DNA of 64,000 nucleotides. It comes from Porogramme epimiltina (Eukaryota > Basidiomycota > Agaricomycetes > Polyporales > Polyporaceae). The notes beneath the pieces are model-generated. The model had not been told where the DNA came from, did no database searches, and saw only the letters and a list, made by a program, of their open reading frames with translations. Below are positions 11,647 through 22,152 of the stretch, piece by piece. The stretch spans positions 1-64,000 of the forward strand of contig FTLJ01000653.1 in assembly GCA_900155495.1 (NCBI GenBank). The letters are read 5' to 3'. Each line of letters starts with the position of its first letter. The stretch's first letter is position 1. The position numbers and the translations under genes are program-made.

Positions 11647-12529
11647 TTACGTGCTATGCCCTTTTTGGGAATTTCGATGGGAGCTCGGATTTGCCCGAAC
11701 AGAGGGAGCGGCGGCCATGGGCGAAGCGCGTCCCAATTCAGAAGGAGGGTACGACCAACCACACTCGAGCGCCTGAAAGCTAAAACTTTGTGCAGTGATC
11801 GAGGGGGCAGCCACCGACATAGCCCTCTCCTACCGTCCACGTCAGAATACGCGCGTCGAACAGTGTCGGCCGAGCATGTTACTCGGGCAGGAGTCGTGTG
11901 AGAGTGAAAGATACCGTCCAACGAGCGGCAGACGAGCACAGGCAGTGCGGGAATGTGGATGCCGGAGTAAACGGAACACACCTTGTCAGTGTCGGCCCGT
12001 GGAGACGTCAAAAGACTCTGGGAACGCGTTCGGGGAGTCGGAGGCATGGACTGCCTGCCGGCGAAGAGTGTTGGGTCGTACACGTACGGCAGACACGCTT
12101 CCTCATCTTCCTCTACTGTAACGTGGCGGGATATATGCGTACGTGAGACACGGATATATGCCACCGGAGAAGACGGAACGCACCGTCAAACAGATCTGGA
12201 ACGCCGGTCGGAGGGTCGGCGGCTTCCTCGAGAGCCCAGGAATACTCGGTCTGAATCCACCGGGCTGTGTCGTGGGCGTACGTGTCGTTCTCCTTCTCGG
12301 AGAAGAGGACGTCGTCCTCGCCATAGCTGTAGCGGCTCTCGTAGCCGAGCTGCTGTAAGAGCTCGAGCTTCGCGTCGAGTTCGCGGGGTGACGCGGAGAG
12401 GGCGCGTGTTATGAGGGATGTCTGCATGGAGGGGGCGTGTAGCTGCGCGCGCAGAGGTGAAGAGGGTAAAATAGGTCGCGTCGAAGCAGACACGAGGCGG
12501 ACGCGTTGGGCGCGTGGCTGGGAGGCCAT
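11647..12529 (-). CDS. Small three-exon protein of unknown function
   Basis: Minus strand, assembled from splice signals. Exon 1 is 12529-12184, beginning MASQPRAQRV, with a basic, Ser/Arg-rich N-terminus that could be a mitochondrial presequence, then an acidic-aromatic segment with LELLQQLGYESRYSYGEDDV and WIQTEYSWALEEAADPP. A GTGCGT donor leads to a 68-nt intron with a TTACAG acceptor. Exon 2 (12115-11982) continues in phase with VEEDEEACLPYVYDPTLFAG. A second GTGTGT donor at 11981 and an acceptor preceded by CTGAC would give exon 3 (11829-11647). Exons 1 and 2 fit well; exon 3 is much less certain. The predicted protein is about 220 aa. No family recognised. Confidence 0.5.
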
Positions 12530-15500
12530 GCGGGGGATGAGGTAAGTGTTACGTCGGACGCTCGAGGAAGGTATGGACGGACGAGTATAAACAGCCGACG
12601 ACGAGCAAACGTCGGGACGGGAGGGCGGGGCAGCGGCGGGTGGAAGGAGGCGGGATCCGGGGCGAGGGAGGAGGAGGATCAACGGAAAGGAGGGGCAGAG
12701 GGAGGGTATTTGAAGCCGACTGCTCGAAGCGGTAGCTGGGACAGAGCAGGAGCATAGAGTTTGATCGCTAGAGGACCCGGCCGCGCGGGTAGGTCCTGGG
12801 AAAAGCAGAACGAAACCGAGGGCCTCTCTCCGGTCGATTGGGTTTCCCCGCCCGCAATCAGGAAATGGTTATGTAAGCAGAACCCCTCGACTCGGCGGGC
12901 CAATCGTCGGGCGCGCGATCTGGGCCAGGACTGGGAGGCCGTGGGCGGGGAGCGCCTACGAGCACGAGAGGGTTTTGCCGGGCCCCCGGGCACACAGCTG
13001 TTGCGAGTTGTTGCCCCCGGCCGCCTCCGCTCGCTTTTCCGCCTTGATCGTCGTCGGCGACCCCGCTGTCCAGAGTCCGCGAACGCACAAGAGGCCGCCT
13101 CGGGCCGCCCCAACTGCCCCTCCAGTCCTCGTCCCGCATGGAACAAAATACCACTCCGCTGGTCGCCGCCCTCCCAGCCTCTTTCGCTCCTCTTCCCCGT
13201 CTCTCATCGCGATACGCCCGCCACAAGTAGTCTGGGAAACAATCGATGCGGGTTATGAGGGGGATTAACCGTCCATCCACCTATCCTCCGCAGTCCGCGA
13301 TCTCGCCGCCCATTATGTTTTCTGCTCTCTTCACCCATCATCCACATCATCTGCGCGAGCCGCTCTGTCTATTAATTTTCCCTCTCCCGCTCCTCTCAGC
13401 CCCGCCGTGCGCGTGATGCCGCCCAACAACACCTCAAAGTGCGCCACTGACAACGTCCATACATGCCCACCAGCTTCAAGCGCGGCCTTCTTCGCGCGGA
13501 TGACCGTGTGGCCTCAAATTCGCATATGTGCACGACGACAGGCGCCGGCTGGGGTCCGGGCATGATTCGACTTCGCACCGCCGTCTTCCTACAAACCCCC
13601 TTGTGAATTCGCCGCTCGTACGGGATCTGCGTCCTGAATGCAATGACGCAACACCGCGTTTCTGTCCACGATCGTGCACTTGCGACTCTCGAATGCAGAC
13701 TGCATGGGTGTGAATCGCTCGTGCTTACACTCGCCACTTTCCTCTGCTCGCCAGAGGCCGTTCTTGTTCGCACTCGGCCCAGGCCGCCTGACATACGTAT
13801 GTCAAGCTATTTACGTGTCCGACCGAGGCACTCTGCAACGTGTTCCATGACCTTGTTCCCGTCGCCCCAGATATCTGGCGTATGTGCAAACCCTAATCCG
13901 CAAGTTATCTTCCCCGCGTTCTGCCAAACACTCCAAGGCCCTATACTCACTAATACAACTCTCCAGCTTCATTTCCGCTTAACGACAGAAGCAGCTGCGA
14001 CACAACGAGGCGCCGCTTCCGCCCGTATCTTTTCATGATACAGCTACAGCAAGCGTCCGTAGTTCCACCCTACGGTCACTTGGATTTCAAGGGCACACGG
14101 GAAGCGGAATACAGATTCGGCCCTTCTAGGCCCGCAGTTTTGCCTGCAGCGTACACGCTTCCCCGCCAACGCTCGCCTTCGGCGCGACTTCTCATCAGCC
14201 ACAAACCCCCATCTGGCCCCGATCCAGCAACTCGCGACGTCGCGCGCGCATGCATCGCAGCCGTAGACGGTCGTCCGCCCCTCGCCCGGCGACAGACGTC
14301 CAGTCAAGTCACCCGTCGACACCGCGGGCAATGGCAGATCGTTGCAAGCGCCTCTCCGCCGGCATACGCCCGTCGCGGGCGTTCTCCTGCCGCCCCATCC
14401 CCGCCGGGCTCGGCTCGGCTCTCTCGCGCGCGCAGGCAGGCACTATGTGGTGGCGATCCAGCTCTCCACGCCTGAACTCTGCTATCTTCAGCCCTTCTCC
14501 CCCCTCCCCTCCCTCGCCTTCCATCGCGCGTCGCCCGTGGTCCTTCGTTCGTGCGTTTTGCCTCGCTTGGACGCACGGGCGCCGCGCGTGTCCCATAGCA
14601 CGGCACTCACCGCGAGAGGCTCATGCGCACGGGGAGGGGGTGTGCGTGCGTGCATGCTTAATGCGTCCGCGGACGGACGGCCAGCCGCGGCCGGGCAGCC
14701 GGCCCCGCTTCATTAAGCACGAAGGCGCGCGGCTCGCGCTTCTGTTCCCCCGCGCTCGACAGGCAGGCCTTCCGCCCGCTCCGCACCCTCGTGCATCGCG
14801 CGAGCAGGACGCAGGCTGAGAGCTCGGAGGCTCGAAGAAGGCCGGGGGGAGGGCGCGTTCCCTCCCCCCCTACCCATCTGCCGCCTCTTCTCCCGGTCGC
14901 GCCGACGACGACGACGGGGGCGGCGCTGCCCAGGGAGGCGTCGCCCGGCGTGCGGTCGTGCGTCCCGGGCAGGTCGCTCTCCCCGGGCCAATGCAGCCGC
15001 GCACGTCGAGACGAGCGAAATAGCAGTCGGTGGGCGCGCGCGCGGATAGCGTTTGCGGCCCCTGTCCGCTGATGCGGGTTCGATCCCGACTTCAGCGCGG
15101 ACGCTTTTTCCCCGCGGCGGAAGCCGCCTGCCCTGCCCTGCCCACCCCCTGCCCACCCCCTCGCCTTGGCTGCTCGTTTGTGTTGGTGCGCACTCGCAGC
15201 GCGGCGACCCGCTCGCGGTCCGGACGCCCTGCGCCACCCTGTTTGTCGTCAAGGGGTATGAGACGCGATCACGACCAGAGCTGTCGCTCGTCAGAGCCCG
15301 CTGCGCAGGGGTGTTACGGCAACACCTGACGCCACTTCCGAGGAGTTCATACCTTGCTCTCGAGCCATACACCGCCGCGCATGATGAAGAGGAAGACGCT
15401 CCCCGGTGCCTATGTCCGCGTGTGCGCGACTCACGCCCTCGGGGGCGCTCAGCGCCCCCACCGCGCGCCCGCCGCCTGTACCTGCTCGCCCCCCGCAATC

Positions 15501-18474
15501 GCAGCGTCGCCAGAGAGTGTCGACAGCGAGCGTCGACGAGGATGGGCCCCGCGACGCCTCGCCGGGGCGCGCAAGCCCCACACACGCGCAGGGGCGGCTT
15601 CGCCTTCTCGACGCTCGACGCTCTCCGGGGGGACTTCCCAATATGCCCTAGTTGAGCCGACGTCTCATCGCGCATCCCAGACGGGGCATCCCACGCTCCC
15701 GGGGGCCCCTAAGTAGGCTCAAGCGCGAGAGCCCCCACGCACGCACGCACGCGCGCGCGGAGCCACGCAGCCCCTCTCTCGCTCGCTCGCGACGTGCGCA
15801 CCCGCAAGCCTAACCTTCGCGCCACCGCAGGCTTGGGAGGGGGGGAGGGGGTCAACTGGTCACGGTCCCGCGAGTGGGGGCTCGGCCCTTCCACATTCGG
15901 GGCCGCACGGGGCCCACCGTCCACCGCGCGCCACCCCTTCATACGCGTGCGCGGGGGCGCGCGGCTGTAAGCAATATTCGCAAGGTTCACCAGCCCGTGC
16001 GCCGCGCCAGGATCTCCACCGCCCCACGGGCGCGCGCACGCAGCGCAGCGCGGAGCATATCCCCGCCGCGCCCGCGCCCGCGCCGGGGGCGGGGAGTGAG
16101 GTGAGGATAGCCTCCGCCCGCCGCGTGGCCGCACTGGAGTCCGTCCAGCCCCCCAGCGGCAGGCGCGGCCGCGCAACGGGGCTCACCCCGTCAAACCCGC
16201 GCGGTGCGCCTTCCGTTTCCGCCGCGCCGCGCGTTCTCGCGGGGCTTATGTCCGCGCCCTTCCCGTGGGCGAAGCGACGGGCCTTCGATGCTGCCCGCGC
16301 CGACGTCGCGCGCATCTCCTTTCGCGGCCTGCGGCCTGCGGGGAGGCGGCGGCGGAGGGGGGGTGGGCGAGAGCGCCCGTGGTCAGGCTGCGCGGAGTCT
16401 CGGACTCAGGCTCGGGCTCGGAGGGGTCCCCGCGGTCCGGGTGATGGGATGGGCCCGCGGCAGGTGCGCGCCCGTGCGCCGCACCTTTCCGAAAGGCCTT
16501 TCCTGTCGAGCAAGCGTTCGCGACGCCTGGCAAGCTTCTTCCTGCGTCCCAGCGGTGCTCTGTTCGCTCTCATGGGCCACCGCAAGCCCGTGCGTCGCGA
16601 ACGACGGGCGTTCCATCCGAGCAAGCTGCCACCATCCGATCCGGATACGGGGCGGCGGGGAGCGCGAAGGCGCGCATTTTTCTTAGCTTCTCGTACGTAC
16701 GCCCCTTCTAGCGGGGCCGTCTTATCAGATGACCACCCTTATATCCCACCTTCATTACTTGCTAGGATGCCCACTGCGCGACCACAGACGGTGATTGCGC
16801 ACGGACCACGTCGCCACGGACGACAAGCGCTCGGAGACACTTACGTGCGTATTTGGTAGTACGCTCTAGAGTCTCGATGGGAGAACGCTCATGGGAGATT
16901 TGTGGGTCTATAGTAGGTTCGGGTTCGATTGTGCAGACCGCAGACGCGAACCTGCGCGCATGTCGGACCCGGGCTTACCGCCCTGCCAGGGAAGTCGAGC
17001 GTGGGCCCGTGCCGTCCTGTGAGGCCCGGCGGCAGGGTGTGGCTACCGTACGTGCCGCCGGACCCTGAGGGACCCAGGCCCCGTCACTGGTGGCCCCTAT
17101 CCCCCCCAGCTTCCCCAGCCTGTTGGGAGCAGTTCTACCAAGTGTCCCCTGAACTTCCTCTGCCCCTCGACAGACAATCCTGCGCCCCCTTCTGCTCTTC
17201 TGCCCCTCCAGCATGTGACTCTGCGCTGCCAAACCTTCTAATCTCATGCAAGTGCGAGGACAGTACCCGAGTGCTACGACGACCCCCTCCACCCACATAC
17301 GCCCTTCCTCCCCCTGGTCCAGGGGCCGCCCTTCAAAAATTCGACGTCGGCGTCGCCACCGGTGCTTCGTCTACCCCACTCGCCGACGTCCAAGTGAACG
17401 TCCGCCCATCCACTCGCCTCGCCTCGACCGCGCTCCGCTCCCGCCACCAGGACCCCAGCCTCCCAGGCGTGCCCCACACCTACAGCTATGGGCGTCGCGC
17501 GCCCCGTCCGGGCCACCACCACCACCACCACCCCAGGACAGGGCTCGGCTGCCGCGCCAGGGCGCGCGCGCGCCCGTACTCCTCGGGCCCTGTCCCGCCG
17601 GCGGCAGCGTGGGTTCCCGTCGCCCAGCCGAGCGTGCGGCGGTGCGCCGCCTCTCTCGTCCATCCCCCCACCCCTCTCATCTGCACTCTACATGTCCCAT
17701 AGCTCACCGGCAGCGCACCCGCGCACCCGCGCCACCGCTCGCGGAGCCGCAAGAGGGAGTGGCAGCCGGCGGGGCCGGGCTCGCGTCCACCACGTCCGCC
17801 TGCCTGCACGGCGCGCGTCACAGGGCACGCCCCGGGGATGCGCCTCTGCTCTGTCTCTGTCTCTGTCCCTGTCTCTGTTTCTCTGTGCGCGCGCGGACCC
17901 TCGCGCCGTCGCGCGCTGTCAGTTGCGCGACGGGCGTGGGTGCGGGCGTGACGTCATAATTGCGCAGGGGGGTTCGCGATGTCGCGGCGGGCGCGCGCGA
18001 GAGCTTTTTGTGGCCTGGGGCCCCGCTTGTGGGAGGCGTCGGTGCCGCGCGCTGGACGGGGCGCCGTGCCGCCCATCTCCGGGGGTGTCGAAGCTGTCCT
18101 TCCCTTGCGCGCCGCCGGCGCCGGGCTCGATGGCGCACCGTCACATCTGCGAGGCGCGCCAGGTAAGTAGCGTTCAGGCGGTGCGTGGGTGGGTCCACTC
18201 GTCACCGTCGATCCCCATGCTGCACTAGTGGTGGTGGTGCTACTGTGACGCTTCGCGGGTACCCTGCGCACCTCGTATGGTATAGCGAGCACTGGCGGGC
18301 CAACATTCCTCTTGTCTTCCGGCTACCATCGGTCATCATACGGGGCCTCTCGCCCACTCCCAGACTAATGCTCGCCTTTTTCATTCGCGCACTTTAGGGT
18401 CCGCACGTGGATCAAGCCATCACCGCGCACGTGCTGCTGCGGGCGGCCGTAGAGCGTCGATTGCATTCACGGAA
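12530..18474. other. 5.9-kb GC-rich stretch without a recognisable gene
   Basis: Very GC-rich sequence with many overlapping Arg/Pro/Ala open frames on both strands, the longest on the minus strand at 14713-15675 (320 codons). None has a convincing start context, splice pattern or family motif. Simple repeats are present: ACGC/GCGC near 15738-15757, CAC near 17514-17534 and a TCTCTG run near 17845. A GGGTTCGATCCC string near 15070 resembles a tRNA T-arm but lacks the rest of a tRNA. The first ~250 bp after 12530 should contain the promoter of the small minus-strand gene. Confidence 0.5.
17845..17887. repeat. TCTCTG microsatellite
   Basis: Imperfect run of CTCTGT units with single substitutions (CCCTGT, CTCTGTTT), about 40 bp, in otherwise GC-rich non-coding sequence. 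Confidence 0.8.
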
Positions 18475-18511
18475 TGAACCCCAGTGAAAACCCCGTGGAT
18501 GAGGATGAATT
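18475..18511 (+). repeat. Left copy of 37-bp inverted repeat
   Basis: Begins TGAACCCCAGTGAAAACCCC and continues into GTGGATGAGGATGAATT. It matches the reverse complement of 20811-20847 at 35 of 37 positions. The similarity fades inward into GCGGAT/AGGCGGAT-type short repeats on both sides. This is probably the left end of a 2.37-kb inverted-repeat element. I see no clear target-site duplication outside it. Confidence 0.75.
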
Positions 18512-19582
18512 AAAGCGGATTGAGGCGGATCAAGGCGGATTTCCTTCTTCGGGGTCCGCCTGAATCCGTCCCCATCTTTTCTCATCCGTGGTGAATTGAG
18601 AGGAGGTAAATTAGGGTATCAGGCAGGATTGCCCAGCTTTAGGGTGGATTCCTATATATTCACACAGATTCCCGCAGCTAGATGTCTGATACGCTATATT
18701 TCATTGCATGTACCACGTGATTACAATGCGCGCGACCCCGCGCACGCCCTCGCGCGCCCCCTCGCGACCCAGTGCACGCCCTCGCGCGCCCTCACGGCCC
18801 CGCGCGCCCCCGCCCCGTCCGCCCCGCGCCAGCCCTCGTCCTCCCTCACCTGCCCCCCACGCCAGCCCTCGCTCACCCATCCTGTCTCCTTGTCTCCTGT
18901 CATCCCCATAAAACAGCCCGTTTACCTCTCCGCCGTGCTCGCCTTGCATGCTTTGTGTCACCTATCACAGTGAGCGCATAAGTCCGGCGACCGTACAATA
19001 GGAGTTGTGTGCTCACCCTGAATATCGGCCTGGTGGCTCTCCACACACTCCTCGCACCCACTCACCCTTAAGCGCCTCCGCTTCCACCCCTCGCATTGCA
19101 TGCCCATCGTCGCGCATTTCATCTCCTTGCGCCCGCACCCCTCCAACCCATCGTGATCGCAGCAGCCCTCCCCTCGCATCCGCATCTACGCGCTCTTTCC
19201 ACAAACCGCCCTCCCTCCTCACGCACGTCCCCTCCTCTTCGCCCCCACATGCCCCTGCTCTCCTGGGGCCCTGCTCCCATGCTGCATCATGGCCAGAATC
19301 CCACGTCTGATGATAGTATTATAGCCTTATGGTACTTACCTTGAACGAAGACCACGAAGTTGTGCGCTTTGCGGGGAACAGTAGGGGTCGAGAAATTGAG
19401 AGGAACTAGAAGATGGAGGCAGAGGGCAAGATGGATGAGAAGATTGACAACGACGTATCGCGATGTCAGAGTGAAGACGGGTAAGTGAAGGGATGCGACG
19501 TTGTAAGTGACAACACGTGCCTGCGAATGGGGGACGCGCTGCTCGTGTCGCGCCCAACTGTAATAGGCGGGGTCGCGCGCGC

Positions 19583-20563
19583 TAGTGATGCTAGGGCTCG
19601 GGCCGGGCTCACAAGCCCGGGCTTGGGCCGGGCTTTGGGGGGCTCGGGCTCAACGAAACAGTGAGCCCGGCCCAAGCCCTCCTGTAGGGCCGGGCCTGGG
19701 CCAGGCTCGGGCTAAGCCCGGGCCTGCTATGAGCATATAAGTGGGGTCTAGGATAGGTGCGTGTGATAAGCATATATTAGTTAATGAACCGTACAAACAC
19801 GCCATCGCCATCACAATCTTAAGTAGAAATAGCAAACACGCGCATGAGTGCCGCACCCAACTCTCAAACAACATACCTGGCGTAGACAAAATGCCGACGG
19901 TGACCTGCTCCACTGACGCCACCGCCTTCACAGCGGCAGGAGCCGGAGCGCAGAGGGAGAGCTCTTGCATAGGGCCCGGCGAAGGCGTTGTACGGCTGCG
20001 TCGTGCTCCGCGCGCGGTTGAGGCCCATCGCATCAACGCCGGCGGCGCCCGCGCCGACAGCGGTGGCGGCAGCGGCGGAGTAGTCGTAGGAGGACATGTC
20101 GGACATGATGTAAGACTCGCCGGCGTGGCTCATCGGGGGCTGGGCGAACGTGCCGTGCGTCGTGTTCGAGTACCCAGTCGTCATTGAGCGCAGGTCGCCC
20201 GGGGGCGCGCCCTTGGCGAGGCGGTCATTGGGGTAGTAATTGTCGTCGGTGAAGGCGGGAGCGACGCTCCCGGCATACCTATTCGTCTGCCGAGCGATAG
20301 CAAGACTCTGACTCTAACTTACCAACGCCAACGGATGGCATCGGAGTGGCTGTAAGACCTATATAGCCCTTCGCCTGCCACTGATCTGGCCCGAACTCAG
20401 CCACCCCCCAAGCCCGGGCCTGCGGGTCGGGCTCGGGCTTCTGAAAGTCAAGAGCCCGGCCCTGAGCCCCACTAAGCCTTCAGTAGGGCCGGGCCGGGCT
20501 CGGGCTTGTGAGGGCCAGGCTTCCAGGGCTCCAGGGCTTCGAGCCCGGCCCGCCACATCACTA
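19583..20563. mobile_element. Non-autonomous hAT-type element with captured gene fragment
   Basis: 981-bp element. Both ends read TAGTGATG inward (19583 on +, 20563 on -). They are followed by about 150 bp of GGGC-rich subterminal repeats such as GGGCTCGGGCCGGGCT on the left and GGCGGGCCGGGCTCGAAG on the right. It is flanked by a perfect 8-bp direct repeat, GCGCGCGC, at 19575-19582 and 20564-20571. Eight-base duplications and subterminal repeats are typical of the hAT superfamily. No transposase is present. The centre carries a minus-strand gene fragment, so the element resembles a gene-capturing (Pack-type) non-autonomous transposon. It is nested inside the larger 37-bp inverted-repeat structure. 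Caveat: a GCGCGCGC duplication is low-complexity. Confidence 0.65.
19877..20397 (-). pseudogene. Captured, broken gene fragment inside the hAT-type element
   Basis: Minus strand. A coding-looking exon at about 20397-20327 reads EFGPDQWQAKGYIGLTATP and ends at a good GTAAGT donor. A second exon (about 20262-19877) reads YAGSVAPAFTDDNYYPNDRL, then a Ser/Tyr/Ala-rich tract, and ends at CAG|GTATGT. The two exons do not join in phase at any acceptor I can find (AATAG and GGCAG both fail), and neither end of the gene is present. It is therefore a fragment with at least one frame defect. Retained intron signals suggest capture at the DNA level rather than by retrotransposition. Parent gene not identified. 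Confidence 0.55.
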
Positions 20564-20810
20564 GCGCGCGCACTAGGTGCCGCGCGCATTAGGCGCGTAC
20601 AAGAAATATCTTTCATCACCTTAAAGAAATTTCGGACGGGTGATATTTTTTCGTCTGGCAGGGGCGCACACGCGCGCGACGTTAAAAAAAGTTGACATTG
20701 CCTGACATTTCTTGGACTCGAGCACAGACGTCATAGAAATTACACGGTAAATAAGCGCCGATCGGGCTTCCAGCGGTGTTTGAATCCACCTTAATCCGCC
20801 TCTCCGCATG

Positions 20811-20847
20811 AATTCATCCTCATCCACGGGGTTTTGACTGGGCTTCA
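20811..20847 (-). repeat. Right copy of 37-bp inverted repeat
   Basis: Reading inward on the minus strand it begins TGAAGCCCAGTCAAAACCCC and matches 18475-18511 with two mismatches. It lies about 90 bp upstream of the orphan HET-gene exon B0, so this element probably marks the left breakpoint of the HET array. Confidence 0.75.
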
Positions 20848-20929
20848 GGTCCGGCGGTTCTCCTTCGGCCTATACCTCCTTCACAGCTGATTGTGCCTAT
20901 TTTGTCGTTATTAACTGCAACCGTTCCTA

Positions 20930-21200
20930 CAGGTGGCTCATGCAGCGTAAGACACCATCCCCAGACGGCGATTCTCATTCCCGCAGTGCAGAACCAAGAT
21001 CACAGAGTACAGGTCCTCAAAGAGCAGGCGCGCCATTTATTGGACATGTTTCATGGTATCCTAGGAGATATGACGGTGCCGTCCGGCACCCCCCATGATC
21101 AGCCCCCTCCGCGATTCCTCCCCCTCTTCAAAGACCTCATCAGGATCCGTGCGGACCTTGCCCCCCAGGGTCCTCGCCCTCCCGATCAGCTTTCACGACT
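20930..21200 (+). pseudogene. Relic B0: orphan last exon of a class B HET-array gene
   Basis: The segment encodes QNQDHRVQVLKEQARHLLDM followed by FHGILGDM and a HDQ-Pro region. It aligns with the third exon of the class B genes (B2: RDRRIQALEEQVRQLLDIF ... PDTLHDQAARDISP). A TTCCTACAG acceptor precedes it at the equivalent place. The HET-domain exon and the second-domain exon are absent; the 37-bp inverted repeat sits where they should be. The downstream frame (open to 21450) diverges from class B tails. This reads as a class B gene truncated from its 5' side. Confidence 0.65.
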
Positions 21201-21914
21201 TACTCTAACTTTACTGTCCCCTTACCTCATCGAATTGAAGGCAGTCCTATGCGACTGGGAAGGCAGCGCAAGCCGACGGGGCCGCGGAGCGGGGGCGTCG
21301 TCTGTGTGCGAGGATGGTATTGATCCTACGGTCGCGGGGCTTGCGCCGGAGATATATGTAGAGGTTCCTGACCGCGTTTGCGAGCCGGCGGCGCATCACA
21401 ATTTACTGCAGCCACCATCGAAGCTTGGTAGGAAAGGGCTCGTAGACTGACAATTGAAGCACGGACATGTGCATGCTTGGGGGCGCCAAACTAAGGACAG
21501 CGCGCGACAGTCCGAGCGTCTAGGATGCCCCCCTTTCCCTTCCCCGCCACCGCCCGAAACGCTCCCCAACCTAGCTCATCCACCTGCCTCGGGAACCTCG
21601 GCCAGAGGTGTTGCCTACGTGTAAAGGTTGGGCCCCCATGTCCTTCCACTGCTTTACTTCAGTGCTCATCCAATCTCATTCAACCAACACAGCAGAACTT
21701 CCTCTGAGCACCCGCGTTTGTCGTGATCAAGCGCTAACACTCACTTATACAAAGAGTGTGTCTGGAGGGACGACGGGATCACAGCTTCTCCACATGGGAA
21801 GGAAGTGTGCATTAGTGTTTAAAAGAATTAGAGTCGCGCGGTGGTCCGCATGCCACACTTCGTGTTGCACACACTACTCCCGCGCGGCGCGCATGAGTTG
21901 TCACTTGATCCGCT

Positions 21915-21920
21915 TATATA
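21915..21920 (+). promoter_or_regulatory. Candidate TATA box of A1
   Basis: TATATA lies 238 bp upstream of the A1 start codon and is followed by a pyrimidine-rich leader that contains the 5'-leader intron (22083-22142). The position is plausible for a fungal core promoter; there is no direct support. Confidence 0.35.
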
Positions 21921-22152
21921 GGTAATAAGTATATGAGGAACGAGCCTTTGCCTTTTCTTCAGATCAGAGAACTTCTCCTCACACCGACGTCGTCCCTATA
22001 TCTGTCGCTTTGTCTCTCTCCACGCAGCTCCGCCGTGGTGACCGTAGCCCAGTAGTACATCAGCACTTGTTGCCCCCTCCAAGTGAGTCAGTATAGCCTT
22101 CCCTTCGGCAATGGGCTTACCAGTGACAACTTCCACCCGTAGAGTTGACACG

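Noticed and set aside
15060..15090. tRNA T-arm-like GGGTTCGATCCC
   Set aside because: The flanking stems do not pair and no A-box lies at the right distance; not a tRNA.
14713..15675. 320-codon minus-strand open frame
   Set aside because: Same composition problem. Several overlapping frames of similar length exist on the plus strand, and no family motif is visible.
22111..22152. Longer N-terminus for A1 (and equivalent extensions in B2, A3, B4, A5, B7 and A9)
   Set aside because: The extensions are not conserved between paralogs, and in most copies they lie within the leader intron; all nine genes agree from MW(V/I)LS onward.
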